Origin: Photobacterium sp. JCM 19050
GTDB taxonomy: Bacteria; Pseudomonadota; Gammaproteobacteria; Enterobacterales; Vibrionaceae
DNA: 64,000 nucleotides
NCBI GenBank assembly: GCA_001310455.1
Contig: BAXG01000003.1
Span: 1-64,000 of the forward strand
Direction of reading: 5' to 3'
Made by a program: the position numbers and the translations under genes
The notes under the pieces: generated by a model
The model's database searches: none
The model's input: the letters and a program-made list of their open reading frames with translations, nothing else
What the model was told of the DNA's origin: nothing
Shown here: positions 1-10,600 of the stretch, one piece after another
Position numbering within the stretch: the first letter of the stretch is position 1
Layout: the number at the start of each line of letters is the position of its first letter

Positions 1-31
1 GAATCACGCACCTTGAGGTGGTTTAGGTATA
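1..31 (-). repeat. Dispersed intergenic repeat, copy A (truncated by window edge)
   Basis: Read on the minus strand this is a TATACCTAAACCACCTC stretch followed by AAGGTGCGTGATTC. It is nearly identical to the left part of the copy at 52141-52184 and related to the palindromic copy at 32205-32260. It lies just beyond the terminator of the glxR operon, and the window starts inside it, so its full length is unknown. Confidence 0.6.
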
Positions 32-45
32 GATTACAAGCGGGG

Positions 46-77
46 TGGAAAAAGGCCCGGGTCATCCCACCCCGGGC
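46..77 (-). terminator. Rho-independent terminator of gcl-hyi-glxR
   Basis: On the minus strand, GCCCGGG (77-71) and CCCGGGC (61-55) form a 7-bp GC stem around a 9-nt loop, followed by CTTTTT. It lies about 20 nt beyond the glxR stop. Confidence 0.7.
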
Positions 78-98
78 AAGGGTTACAATGGTAAGCAG

Positions 99-982
99 TT
101 AACGGATGCTATGCCCGGCAAGGGATTCCAGTGCTTTGATCATTGCCGAGTGATCCCAGCCTGCACCGCCCTGATCAACACATTGGCTGAACAGTTCCTG
201 TGCTTTTTCGGTATTGGGCAACGCAACCCCAAGAACTTCTGCACCGCGCAACGCCAGGTTAAGGTCTTTTTGGTGAAGCTGGATACGGAAACCCGGATCA
301 AACGTCCCTTTCACCATCCTCTCACCGTGTACTTCAAGAATTTTGGAGTTAGCAAATCCACCCATCAGTGCCTGCCGGACGCGGGAAGGATCCGCACCGG
401 CTTTCGAGGCGAATACCAAGCTTCTGCCACCGCTTCAATATTGAGGGCAACAATGATCTGATTGGCGACTTTGCACACTTGCCCGGCTCCATTTTCTCCA
501 ACCAGGTTGATGTTCTGCCCCATAATGTCGAACAAAGGCTTAGCGTCATCAAAGGCTTCCTGGACGCCTCCCACCATGATGGTCAGTGTGCCGTTTATTG
601 CTCCGACTTCACCGCCGGAAACCGGCGCATCCAGATACTGAGCTCCGCTCTCCTTCACCCTCGTGGCAAACGCTTTTGTCTCAACGGGGGCGATAGAGCT
701 CATATCAATAACGGTTTTACCTGCCCGCAAACCTTGCTCAACGCCATTCTCGCCAAACAGCACTTCTTCGACCTGAGGAGTATTTGGCACCATCAGGATG
801 ATGTAATCCGCCATTATTGCTGCTTCCCTTGGCGTAGAAACGACCTGAGCCCCCGCAGTTACCAGATCTTCCGGTGCACGGTTATGGTGTTCAGATAACA
901 CCAGTTGGTGCCCGGCTTTTTGCAGGTTCTCCGCCATGGGCTTCCCCATAATGCCGGTACCAATAAACGCAATGACACTCAT
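99..982 (-). CDS. glxR: Tartronate semialdehyde (2-hydroxy-3-oxopropionate) reductase, one frame break
   Basis: Reduces tartronate semialdehyde, the product of Gcl, to D-glycerate with NAD(P)H in the cytoplasm. The N-terminus has the Rossmann motif FIGTGIMG (residues 6-13). DAPVSGG (118-124) is the family's substrate loop, and K171 in GQVCKVANQ is the expected catalytic lysine. The start at 982 has a strong AGGAGGG Shine-Dalgarno site. The frame breaks near 418 within NIEAVAEA, and restoring one T (GCTTTGG for GCTTGG) rejoins the C-terminal part VFASKAGADPSRVRQAL. The restored length of 294 aa matches the family. The stop of hyi lies 1 nt before this start, so the two are one operon. The break is probably a base-call error. 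Confidence 0.93.
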
Positions 983-983
983 C

Positions 984-1774
984 TCATCCCTCCTGGTTCA
1001 TTCCGAAGTCTTGAAGCCAAGCCAGGCCCTCCCGGGTAGTTATCGCCGGTTTGTATTCGCATCCAACCCAGCCCCGGTAACCAATGCTGTCTAGGTGGCT
1101 GAATAGGAAATGGTAATTCAGCTCACCGGTACCCGGTTCATGCCTTCCCGGCGTATCTGCAAGCTGGACATGACCGATATCACTCAGATGCGCAGACAAT
1201 GTGGGTGCGATGTCACCTTCCATAATTTGCATGTGGTAAATATCGTACTGAAGGGCAAGGTTTTTGCTGCCTACCGCTTCGTGAATGCGCAGAGCCTGAG
1301 CTGTGGTGTTAAGGGCAAAGCCGGGAATATCGCGCGTATTAATTGCTTCCATAACCAGCCGGATTCCGGCTTTTTCCAGCTCAGCAGCGGCATATTTTAG
1401 GTTTGCTACCAGTGTTGCCTCTGCGTCATGCTGACTGACTCCATCCGGTACAATCCCTGCCAGGCAGTTAACCTGCTCGCATCCAAGAGCCCGGGCATAT
1501 TCGATGGCAAGGGGCACGCCCAAACGAAACTCCTCAATACGCGCAGGGTCAGCAGCATACCACGATCACCGGCATCCCAGTCACCGGCTGGCAGATTAAA
1601 AAGCACCTGTTTCAGCCCGTGTTTGTCCAGTTCTTCCCGGATAGCAATGACATCGAAACTGTATGGGAAGAGGTATTCGACCCCCTTAAATCCAAACTCT
1701 GCGGCTGCACCGAACCTTTCCAAAAACGGAAGCTCGGTAAACAGCATGGATAAGTTGGCAGCAAGTTTTGGCAT
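984..1774 (-). CDS. hyi: Hydroxypyruvate isomerase, one frame break
   Basis: Interconverts hydroxypyruvate and tartronate semialdehyde. It has a TIM-barrel fold of the xylose-isomerase-like family. The N-terminal part MPKLAANLSMLFTELPFLER and the C-terminal part with LVMEAINTRDIPGF and LALQYDIYHMQIMEGD (metal-binding E and D) match E. coli Hyi closely. The frame shifts near 1558; restoring one G gives GMAADPARIEEFRLGVPLA and a 263-aa protein, close to the usual 258. It lies between gcl (26 nt upstream) and glxR (1 nt downstream). This order is that of the classical glyoxylate-to-glycerate operon. Confidence 0.93.
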
Positions 1775-1800
1775 GTTCAGAATCCTTCTGGTTTGACCCT

Positions 1801-3572
1801 TTAATTTTGGTTTGCCAGGGCAGTTGGCGCATCTGCAGGTGTTTCTGCCAGTGGCTCGAATTCGTTAATCGCGTTAATTTCTGTTCCCATGGCAATATTG
1901 GTCACACGCTCCAGAATCACCTCCACCACTACAGGTACCCGGTGTCGCTTCATCAATGTTTTGGCATCTTCCAGCGCCGCGGCAATGTGCTCAGGATCGC
2001 GTACCCGAATAGCTTTGCAACCCAGCCCTTCGACAACAGCGACGTGATCAACGCCATACGCACCCAGTTCCGGAGCATTCTGATTTTCAAACGACAACTG
2101 GACACAGTAGTCAATATTGAACTGTCGCTGTGCCTGCCTGATAAGCCCAAGGTATGAGTTGTTCACCAGCACATGAATGTACGGAAGGTGGAATTGTGCC
2201 CCGACAGCCAGTTCTTCAATCATGAACTGAAAGTCATAGTCACCAGAGACGGCAACTATTTCGCGCTCCGGGTCGGCTGCCCGTACGCCCAGCGCGGCCG
2301 GGATCGTCCACCCCAATGGGCCGGCCTGGCCGCAGTTGATCCAGTGGCGTGGTTTGTATACGTGCAGAAACTGTGCGGCTGCAATATGCGAAAGTCCGAT
2401 GGTGCTGACATAACAGGTCTCCTTTCCAAATACTTTGTTCATTTCCTCATAAACCCGCATCGGCTTTGCAGGCTGGTCAGTGAAATGGGTCTTGCGCAGC
2501 ATGGTACGCTTGCGCGCCTGACAGGATGCCGCCCAGACACGGTAATCCGGCAGTTTTCCGGTATCGCGCCACACCTTTGCCGTTGCAACCAGCTTTTCAA
2601 GTGCCGCGCCTGCATCGGAAACAATACCGAGGTCCGGACAGAACACCCGCCCAATCTGAGTAGGTTCGATATCAATATGGATAAAACGGCGTCCTTCGGT
2701 ATAAACATCAACTGACCCGGTATGACGGTTTGCCCAACGGTTACCGATGCCAAATACCACATCAGATTCGAGCAGGGTTGCGTTGCCATAGCGGTGTGAA
2801 GTCTGCAATCCCACCATCCGGCCATCAAAGGGTGGTCATCAGGAATGCTTCCCCACCCCATCAGAGTCGGGACAACCGGAATGCCGGTGATTTCCGCCAG
2901 TTCCTGAAGAAGCGGGGAGGCGTCAGCATTAATAATGCCGCCTCCGGCGACAATCAGCGGGCGTTCTGCTGAACAAAGCATCTCAAGTGCTTTTTCAATT
3001 TGTGCCTGGCTGGCCTCCGGCTTATAAGGAGCAAGGTTCATAGCTGTCGATGTCGAACTCAATTTCCGCTAACTGGACATCGATTGGCAGATCGATCAAA
3101 ACGGGACCGGGGCGGCCTGAGCGCATCACATGGAAAGCTTGCTGGAAAGCACGGGGCACCTGGGCCGGCTCATGTACGGTGGTACACCACTTCGTTACCG
3201 GGCCGGCGATGGAATTTATATCCACGGCCTGAAAGTCTTCTTTATGCAGACGGCCCCGGGGGGCTTGCCCGGTAATACACAAAATGGGAATGGAATCGGC
3301 TGATGCGGAATAAAGGCCGGTGATCATATCTGTCCCCGCTGGGCCAGATGTCCCTACACACACGCCGATATTCCCGGGATTCGCACGGGTATACCCTTCA
3401 GCCATGTGAGAAGCACCTTCCACATGGCGCGCCAGGACATGACCTATCCCCCTGCTTTTTCAAGCGCGGAATAAAACGGATTGATTGCGGCGCCGGGAAC
3501 ACCAAAGGCGATATCTACCCCTTCCTTGCGCAAAACCGCCACGGCGGCATCAATTGCTCGCATTTTTGCCAT
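1801..3572 (-). CDS. gcl: Glyoxylate carboligase, three frame breaks
   Basis: A TPP-dependent enzyme that condenses two glyoxylates to tartronate semialdehyde and CO2. The start [14 protein letters not shown] (3572) has GGGG 8 nt upstream. [12 protein letters not shown] carries the valine that replaces the usual TPP-activating glutamate in Gcl. The TPP motif is SGDYDFQF...VNNSYLG near the C-terminus. Breaks lie near 3453 (one G lost from a G run), 3038 (net shift, probably two bases) and 2821 (GGAATGG read as GGATGG). Repair gives about 591 aa against 593 in E. coli, with no further stops. It is the first gene of the operon with hyi and glxR, and a TTGTATACAA palindrome lies just upstream. 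Confidence 0.93.
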
Positions 3573-3585
3573 ATCAAACCCCATT

Positions 3586-3595
3586 TTGTATACAA
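3586..3595. promoter_or_regulatory. Candidate GntR operator in the gcl leader
   Basis: TTGTATACAA is a perfect 10-bp palindrome 14 nt upstream of the gcl start. A related box lies at 3841-3850 before aceB, and TTGTACAA occurs at 5722-5729 before the GntR gene. Binding by that regulator is an inference. Confidence 0.45.
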
Positions 3596-3840
3596 TTTGA
3601 TCTGTTATTGTATTCTAAGATCGAAAACAAAAAATCATCAAGAATAAATTTAACAATTTAGAAACAACATTCCCGCCACCATCCATTGATACGACAAGTA
3701 GTGTTGCAATAACAGTGCATTAAGAAGACACAGCGAAGTATCAGCTTAAATTTACGTGCAATTTTGAGTACACCGAGTTAACAAATGATTTTGATTGCTG
3801 ACAAATAATCCGGTATAAATTGATAGGTGAACACATAAGA

Positions 3841-3850
3841 ATGTATACAA
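3841..3850. promoter_or_regulatory. Candidate GntR operator before aceB
   Basis: ATGTATACAA (palindromic core TGTATACA) is 28 nt upstream of the aceB start, at the far end of the 305-nt gcl-aceB divergent region. The rest of that region (3596-3840) is AT-rich and holds no gene I can support. Confidence 0.4.
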
Positions 3851-3877
3851 AATACAAGTGTAAAATTGGAGTTACCA

Positions 3878-5506
3878 ATGGTTATGGAAAGACTTAATAC
3901 TCCCAGCGGACGACCATCCCCGTCCGTCAAGCTTGAGCTAAAAGGTCCGATATTCAGTCAGGATGCCAACGCGATTCTCTCCGAAAACGCTCTGGCGTTT
4001 CTGGAAGTTCTGGTCGCGCAGTTCGCCCCCTCGCTTGAGAAGCTGATGTCTGCGCGTGCAGAAAAGCAGCAAAAGTATGACAGAGGCGATCTGCCGGGCT
4101 TTCGTGCCGATACTCTTTCTATTCGGAAAGATCTGAGCTGGAAAGTTGCCCCCGTTCCCGCTCCGCTGACTGATCGCCGGGTAGAGATCACCGGTCCGGT
4201 TGATCGTAAAATGGTTATTAATGCCCTCAACTCCGGTGCAAATGTCTTTATGTGCTGTTTTGAAGACGCCACATCCCCTACATGGGAAAATATGGTGCGC
4301 GGCCAGATCAACATGCGAGACGCCAATAACGGCACCATAGAGTTCACTGATCCAAAATCGGGCAAACACTATGCACTTGCTGAGAACCCGGCAGTCCTGA
4401 TTGCCCGCCCCAGAGGCCTGCATCTTCGTGAAAACCACATTACCTTTAACGGCAAGCCTGTTCCCGGTTGCCTGATGGATTTCGCATTGTATTTCTTCCA
4501 CAACCACGCCAGTCGTGCCGCCAAGGGACAAGGGGTTTACTACTACCTGCCAAAACTGGAATCCATGGAAGAAGCACAGTGGTGGGAAGAGGTGTTTACC
4601 TTTACGGAAAACCATTTTGGGGTTGAAACCGGAACGGTTCGAGCAACGGTGCTGATTGAAACCCTTCCGGCCGTCTTTCAGATGGAGGAAATACTGTATG
4701 CACTTCGGCACCATATTGTCGGCATGAACTGTGGCCGCTGGGACTACATTTTCAGCTACATCAAAACGCTCAGAAACCACAAAGACAGGATTCTCCCGGA
4801 CCGCCACGCTGTTGGCATGGATAAACCGTTTCTGGATGCTTACAGCAAACGCCTTATCCAAACCTGCCACCGCCGCGGTGCGTTCGCCATGGGAGGAATG
4901 TCAGCCTTCATCCCAGCCAAAGACCCCGAGCAAATGGCCTTTGTCACCCAAAAAGTGACCGAAGATAAACATCGCGAAGCCCAAAACGGTCACGACGGCA
5001 CCTGGGTTGCCCACCCCTACCTGGTTGAACTGGCACGCGGAATATTTGATCAATACCTGAAAGCAAAACCCAACCAGTTAGATGTGATGCCCGAAGGAGA
5101 GTTTGGAGCCGATGTCCTGCTCGCAGCCTGTGACGGGCCGAAAGACGGAGCCGGTGTGCGCAAGAACATTCGGATTGCGCTGTATTACATGGAAAGCTGG
5201 CTGCGCGGCGCCGGTTGCGTTCCGATTTACGGCTTAATGGAAGACGCGGCAACCGCAGAAATCTCCCGAGCCAATATCTGGCAGTGGCTGCACCATGAGG
5301 TGTCCCTGGATGATGGCACCCCGTTTACCCCAGCCGTATTCCGCCAGTTCCTGAAAGAAGAATTGGATCATATTCTCAAGGAAATCGGTCAGGAGGCGCT
5401 GGCTGGGCGACAATTTGAAAAAGCGGCTGAAGTCTTTGACAAGCTTTCCACCGATGAGGACTTTGCCGACTTCTTGACACTGCCGTGCTACGAATTGCTC
5501 GATTAA
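3878..5506 (+). CDS. aceB: Malate synthase A
   Basis: Condenses glyoxylate and acetyl-CoA to malate in the glyoxylate bypass. The ATG at 3878 is chosen because TTGGAG (3866-3871) lies 6 nt before it; the TTG at 3866 belongs to that ribosome-binding site. The 542-aa product matches the A form (about 533 aa) and not the G form (about 720). The signature HHIVGMNCGRWDYIF lies near residues 277-291. RGLHLRENHI and MGGMSAFIPAKD are further conserved active-site stretches. It is transcribed away from gcl, so both routes for glyoxylate share one control region. It is intact, unlike most of its neighbours. Confidence 0.95.
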   Translation: MVMERLNTPSGRPSPSVKLELKGPIFSQDANAILSENALAFLEVLVAQFAPSLEKLMSARAEKQQKYDRGDLPGFRADTLSIRKDLSWKVAPVPAPLTDRRVEITGPVDRKMVINALNSGANVFMCCFEDATSPTWENMVRGQINMRDANNGTIEFTDPKSGKHYALAENPAVLIARPRGLHLRENHITFNGKPVPGCLMDFALYFFHNHASRAAKGQGVYYYLPKLESMEEAQWWEEVFTFTENHFGVETGTVRATVLIETLPAVFQMEEILYALRHHIVGMNCGRWDYIFSYIKTLRNHKDRILPDRHAVGMDKPFLDAYSKRLIQTCHRRGAFAMGGMSAFIPAKDPEQMAFVTQKVTEDKHREAQNGHDGTWVAHPYLVELARGIFDQYLKAKPNQLDVMPEGEFGADVLLAACDGPKDGAGVRKNIRIALYYMESWLRGAGCVPIYGLMEDAATAEISRANIWQWLHHEVSLDDGTPFTPAVFRQFLKEELDHILKEIGQEALAGRQFEKAAEVFDKLSTDEDFADFLTLPCYELLD

Positions 5507-5631
5507 CAAGTCAGCCAATCTGGCGTTGTCGCAAACAGAGTGGGAGACGCCGCTAAGTTGCTTACACGAAATGGTGTAACGCCTTAATCTGACATTGTTT
5601 TAAAACTTTAAGCAACATTCTCCTAGTCCAC

Positions 5632-5661
5632 GCCCCGGTATTCGTACCGGGGCTTTTTTTT
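5632..5661 (+). terminator. Terminator of aceB
   Basis: GCCCCGGTA-TTCG-TACCGGGGC, a perfect 9-bp stem with a UUCG tetraloop, followed by eight T. Confidence 0.9.
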
Positions 5662-5786
5662 GGGAAAAATGCGGCTCCGACAACAGATTCCCGGCTCGTG
5701 AATACAATCTGTAACCAGCTGTTGTACAATCCCTGACAACAAAGGCCAATTGCACTCGCCGCCAGGCAAAGGAAAGAAGAAATAGA

Positions 5787-6519
5787 ATGGCTGAACTGAC
5801 CAAAACCAACATCAAAAAATCCAAATCTAAAGAAGCAGGACAAACCCAGGACGACATTGTCTACGGACACATCTTCGATGCCATTTTGGAACAGCGACTC
5901 CCACCGGGTACCAAACTCAGCGAAGAAGCCATGGGGGAGATTTTTGGTGTCAGCCGAACCATTATCCGACGCGCGCTGCTGCGCCTTTCCGTCGAACAGG
6001 TGGTGAATATCCGCTAACCGGGGAGCCATTGTTTCCTCGCCCACAGTGACCGAAGCCAAGCAGATTCTGAAAGCCCGCGAGGTGCTGGAGCTGGCTATTG
6101 TAGAACTGGCCGCAGAGCACGCAACAGCTGAACAAATTTCCCAGTGCCGTGAAATGGTTGCTGAAGAGCACCAGGCTTTTGAGAAAGGCGATCTTGGCCG
6201 GGGAATCCGCCTGTCAGGTGAGTTCCACATTAAAATGGCAGCAATGGCGAACAACCCGCCGCTGATGAGTTTCCAGCGCAGCCTGGTTTCGCAAAGTTCG
6301 CTGATTATCGCCCTTTACGAATCCGCCAAGCACACCAATTGTTCTTATGACGAGCACACCCAGTTACTGGATGCGATTGCGGCCAAGGATAAGGAAAAAG
6401 CCATCAGCCTGATGCGCATTCATCTGGACCACATAAAGTCCAAATTGAAACTGGATGAAGAAACCACCCCGAGCGATCTACATGCAGTATTTTCGAATGT
6501 GGTTAAAAAGAAAGCGTAA
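5787..6519 (+). CDS. GntR-family (FCD) transcriptional regulator, one frame break
   Basis: The N-terminal winged helix-turn-helix contains LPPGTKLSEEAMGEIFGVSR and TIIRRALLRL. The C-terminal FCD-type all-helical effector domain runs from AREVLELAIVELAAEHA to RIHLDHIKSKL. The frame breaks at about 6014 after VVNIR. Restoring CGCCCTAAC for CGCTAAC gives the family wing motif RPNRGA and a 244-aa protein. It sits downstream of aceB after a terminator and has its own promoter region with a TTGTACAA box. It may control gcl and aceB through TTGTATACAA-like sites; that is inferred from position and motif only. The effector is unknown. Confidence 0.85.
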
Positions 6520-6626
6520 TGCTTGATTTTCTCTGCTGAACGGACTCATTCGCGTAACATGCGGACAGGTAGAAATTATTCATTTCTGGTCAATGAACGA
6601 ATCCGATTAGTGTCAGTTGAAAGGGA

Positions 6627-6660
6627 AAGCCCCGGGGTATGAACCCCGGGGCTTTTGTTT
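6627..6660. terminator. Bidirectional terminator between gntR and the chemoreceptor
   Basis: GCCCCGGGGT-ATGA-ACCCCGGGGC is a 10-bp stem with A-rich and T-rich flanks, placed between convergent genes. Confidence 0.9.
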
Positions 6661-6683
6661 TCCCTGATGTAAGGCGTTCACCA

Positions 6684-8604
6684 TCACACCTTGTAAAATG
6701 AAAGCTGGCGGTTCATTTCTGCGGCCAGCGCCTGCAGAGATGTTGCAGACTCCCGGGTCTCCTCGGTGTATTCGGAATTGTCCTGGCTGATCTGGTTGAT
6801 ACGGGAGATGTTGTTGTTTATCTCTCCTGAAACACTGCGCTGCCTGTCTGCGGCAGTGCTGATATCCGCATTGGCATCGGAAATCAGCTTCACCGCATCA
6901 AGGATATTTTCCAGCACCGTTCCGGCGGATTTCGCCACATCCACATTTTCCAGAGAGCTTTCCCGGTTTTTCTCCATCAGTGCCAACATCTCTTTCGTTC
7001 CTGCCTGGAGACGTTCAATCATGGTACGGATTTCCTCAGTAGATGCCTGAGTCCTGCTTGCCAGCGAACGAACTTCGTCAGCCACAACGGCAAAACCTCG
7101 TCCTTGCTCTCCTGCCCGGGCAGCTTCAATCGCAGCATTCAATGCCAACAGGTTTGTCTGTTCGGCAATTTGCAGGATAACGTCCAGAATCCCGCTGATA
7201 TCATCCGTTGCGCTAGCCAGCTCGTTCACCACATGGGTGGAGGATGCCATAGATTGATTCTGGTGCTCGATGCTCGAAATCATTTGTTGAACAACATCGT
7301 TCCCTTTCCGAACCTGTTCATTTGCATCACTCACCGCCCGGGAAGCCGTCTCTGCGCTGTCAGCGACTGCATGAGATGCCGCATCCAACTCGCTGATCGC
7401 ATGGGTAATCTGCTCTGTCTCCGTCCGCTGCATCTGCATGGCACTTGAAGAGCGCTCTGCTATCTCAGACAACGCGCGGGATGATTCCGTCAGTTCAGAA
7501 GAAGATTGGGAGGCTTCTTTAATGGTGTTCTGGATCTTCTCAAGCACGCGGTCGAAGCTGCCGGACATTACCCCGAACTCATCCTTCCGGGAGGAACTGA
7601 TGCGCTTGGTGAGATCACCTTCGCCGTCAGCAATGTCATCGATAGTAGCAATAAAGGTTTTCATTGGGCCGGACACAATAGTGCGCATCACTACCATCAT
7701 GATTAACGCCACCAGCAGCATGGCTAATATCACGCCGCCAAACACCTTCAGCGCAGACTGGATAATCATGCTGTTCACTTCTGATTTTGGGTATGCCATC
7801 AAAAGCTCGTAGTTCCAATTTGAGTAAGGGACACTTCGGACAACCCATTCACCGCTGTCACCATTTAAAGCAGCCTCAACCTGAGCGTTATTCACCTTGG
7901 AGGAATGCATACGGACGTTGTTGTTATTGTCCCGCAGCAACAAAACCGTTTTCAAGAATTGTTGAAGCCTCAATGACCTTTTCAAGTTGCGCTAAATCAG
8001 CAGAATAGCCAACGTACCAAATACCAATGACTTTGTTTGCGCGGTCAAAAATCGGTTCATAACCGGTGATATACGGGGAACCCAAAATATCAATTTTCCC
8101 GTAATACGACTTGCCCTGCTGAATGGATAAATCCACTTTTTTGCCCGGGGCAAGAATCGTCCCCGTGGCTCGCTTACCATTTTTAATCACATTGGTGGCG
8201 ACCCGGACAAACTCATTCCCATCACGGGCAAACAACGTAGCCGTCCCCCCCATTATTTCGGTGATAGAATCAACCAATGCGTAGTTGTTGGCCTGTGTTT
8301 TATCGCCCAATAACAGGTCTTTTGCCTGGCGCGTATTAACCTTAACCTCGCGACCGAGTTTGGGTTCACCCAGTGCCAGTCCTTCTTTTTTCAACAGCGC
8401 CATGCTGTTGTGCACTCGCTCGAGCACTAAGCTGTGGGTGGCATCCATGATGCCGATAATTTCCCGGGTCAGCCCGTCCTTCTGGCGATCGATGTTTTCA
8501 GAAGTGTCTCCGGTTTGTAGCCAGTACGTCGCACCAAATGCCAACACACCGGCGATAACGCCCATGCCCAAAATAATTGAAATAAACTTCCTTTGTAATG
8601 ACAT
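6684..8604 (-). CDS. Methyl-accepting chemotaxis protein with Cache sensor, one frame break
   Basis: A membrane chemoreceptor. TM1 is at residues about 8-30. The periplasmic part contains a Cache-type fold ([15 protein letters not shown] ... [15 protein letters not shown]). TM2 ([20 protein letters not shown]) is followed by HAMP and a long signalling coil with the invariant hairpin tip [20 protein letters not shown]. The frame breaks near 7940. Removing one T from the TTTT run joins ILENG to LLLRDNNNN and gives about 639 aa. The start at 8604 has GGGGGG upstream. It is a single-gene unit. The ligand cannot be told from sequence; the neighbours suggest purines or organic acids, but this is only context. 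Confidence 0.92.
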
Positions 8605-9132
8605 GTTCCCCCCGGTCAGTCCTGCACTATTTCAACATCAAACAATCGGTCTCTTTGGTGCGTCTTATATTGAATAAAATATTAGACACATTTCAATTAT
8701 TGGAATTTTGTCTCACTAACTATAGCCACCCTACTTTTACATCTCCATTCATGAACCAGTGAAATAGCACTAAAAAGAGAGGTAACGCAGAACTTTTAAG
8801 CAACCAGATGCATTTATAAATTATTGATTAAACAATAATTAATAAAGTGAAATTCTTTTTATCCCTATATTTTTTAAGGATATTTTTGTTTTATTGAACA
8901 GGTAGGCACCATGTGTAAATAAACGGCTTTAAAAGCAAAAAAATCTCAGAAACCTGAAGTACAGAAAATAAGACTTCTCTTTCAAACCAGTCTGATTACC
9001 TGACTACACCAACCAAATGTTCCTTCGCATCATTGATACAAAACACATATGCCAGATGTAAAAGTTGACCAATTGGTCAGGTTTTACTATTTTTAACAAT
9101 CAAAACAAAAATCACATACGAATGGAGGCTTT
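8605..9132. other. AT-rich divergent intergenic region
   Basis: A 528-nt AT-rich stretch between the chemoreceptor and xdhA with no supportable gene. It contains a perfect AT-rich inverted repeat AATTATTG-N6-CAATAATT at 8819-8840 and the RutR-like palindrome at 9065-9080. Promoters for both flanking genes must lie here. Confidence 0.6.
9065..9080. promoter_or_regulatory. RutR-like operator before xdhA
   Basis: TTGACCAATTGGTCAG matches the E. coli RutR consensus TTGACCA-N2-TGGTCAA at all but the last base. The inner 14 bp are a perfect palindrome. It ends 52 nt before the xdhA start. No rutR gene is in the window. Confidence 0.6.
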
Positions 9133-10600
9133 GTGATTCGTTTTCTGATGAATCAGACGCTGCGGGAGGAGGACAGTATCTCTCCCAACCTCACAGTGCT
9201 GAACTACCTTCGCGAGCATGTCCGGAAGACCGGAACAAAAGAGGGGTGTGGCTCCGGCGACTGCGGTGCTTGTACGGTCGTATTAGGTGAAGTCATGAAC
9301 GGAAGGTTGCAATACCGCAGCGTAAACGCCTGCCTGACATTTGTTTCTGCACTGCATGGCAAGCAGCTTATTACAGTGGAAGATCTCAAAGACGGTTCCA
9401 GCCTGCACCCGGTACAAAAAGCGATGGTGGAGTTTCATGGCTCCCAGTGTGGCTATTGCACCCCGGGCTTTATCATGTCGATGTTTGCCCTGACAAAAAA
9501 TAAACCGCTTGCGGACAAGGAAGATGTATTTGAAGCGCTGGCTGGAAACCTTTGTCGCTGCACGGGTTACCGGCCGATTGTGGAGGCCTCACTTTCCCTC
9601 AGCCAGAATCAACCAATCAGGGATCAATTCGCTGACTACGAAAAGCAGACTGTGGCAAGGCTGGAAGCCATCGGAGCACCAGATGTTGAGCACAGTGCTG
9701 ACGGCAAGTCTGTCTTTACCCCCACCAACAGTGACGATCTGGCCAGTATTCTGATTGAACACCCTGATGCCAGAATGGTTGCCGGTGGTACAGACTTGGC
9801 GCTTGAGGTTACCCAATTCCACCGTGAAATTCCCAAGCTGGTTTATCTCGGCAGGTAGAAGACATCAAAACTGTCAGCGAATCAGCCAGCCATATAGAAA
9901 TCGGTGCCAACGTCTCTCTGACCGATGCCTATGAGACCCTTTCAACCCACTACCCGGCGTTTGGCGCTCTACTGCACCGGTTTGCCTCACTTCAAATCCG
10001 TAATCAGGCACACTTGCCGGCAACATTGCCAATGCCTCCCCCATCGGAGACGGGCCGCCGCTGCTGATTGCCCTTGGTGCATCTATTGTTCTTCGCCGTG
10101 GAGAAACTGTTCGGGAACTGCCTCTGGAAGATTATTTCATCAATTACAAAGTCACTGCCCAGCAAAAATCTGAATTTATCCAGACCATTCGCATTCCCAA
10201 GCCCAAAGCCGGCCAGATCTTTGAAGCGTACAAAATATCCAAGCGAATTGATGATGACATTTCGGCCGTATGCGGCGCATTTTCGCTGACATTGGATAAC
10301 ACATCCGGCTCGGATGTCATCACCGAAGCGCGTGTTGCATTCGGCGGGATGGCAGCGATCCCGGCCAGAGCTCATCATTGTGAACTGGCATTGCATGGCA
10401 ACACCCTCTCGCTGGATACCATCCAACGGGCTATGAAAGCACTCAGCGGTGACTTCCAGCCCATATCAGATTTCCGGGCCAGTCAGGAATACCGGGCCGA
10501 AACTGCCGCCAACTTGCTGTACCGCCTTTACACAGAACTCCGCTTTACCGGCAGCAAAGGATCTGCCATTGAAACGAGGGTGACTACCTATGTCTCGTAA
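9133..10600 (+). CDS. xdhA: Xanthine dehydrogenase small subunit (2Fe-2S/FAD), two frame breaks
   Basis: Carries electrons from the molybdenum subunit through two [2Fe-2S] clusters and FAD to NAD+. The GTG start at 9133 has TGGAGG just upstream, and MIRFLMNQTL is the usual N-terminus. Cluster ligands are visible in GCGSGDCGAC (39-47), CGYCTPGF and CRCTGYRP. The FAD domain follows (VAGGTDLALEV, GTLAGNIANASPIGD). Breaks lie near 9853 (GGCCAGG read as GGCAGG) and 10005 (CAGGGC read as CAGGC). Repair gives 489 aa, the expected size. It overlaps xdhB by 11 nt, so translation is coupled. Confidence 0.94.

Noticed and set aside
3866..3877. Earlier TTG start for malate synthase
   Set aside because: The TTG lies in the ribosome-binding sequence TTGGAG of the ATG at 3878, and the extra residues are not in the family.
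3938..4870. 310-aa minus-strand ORF inside aceB
   Set aside because: Antisense shadow of a strongly conserved gene, with no ribosome-binding site or family match.
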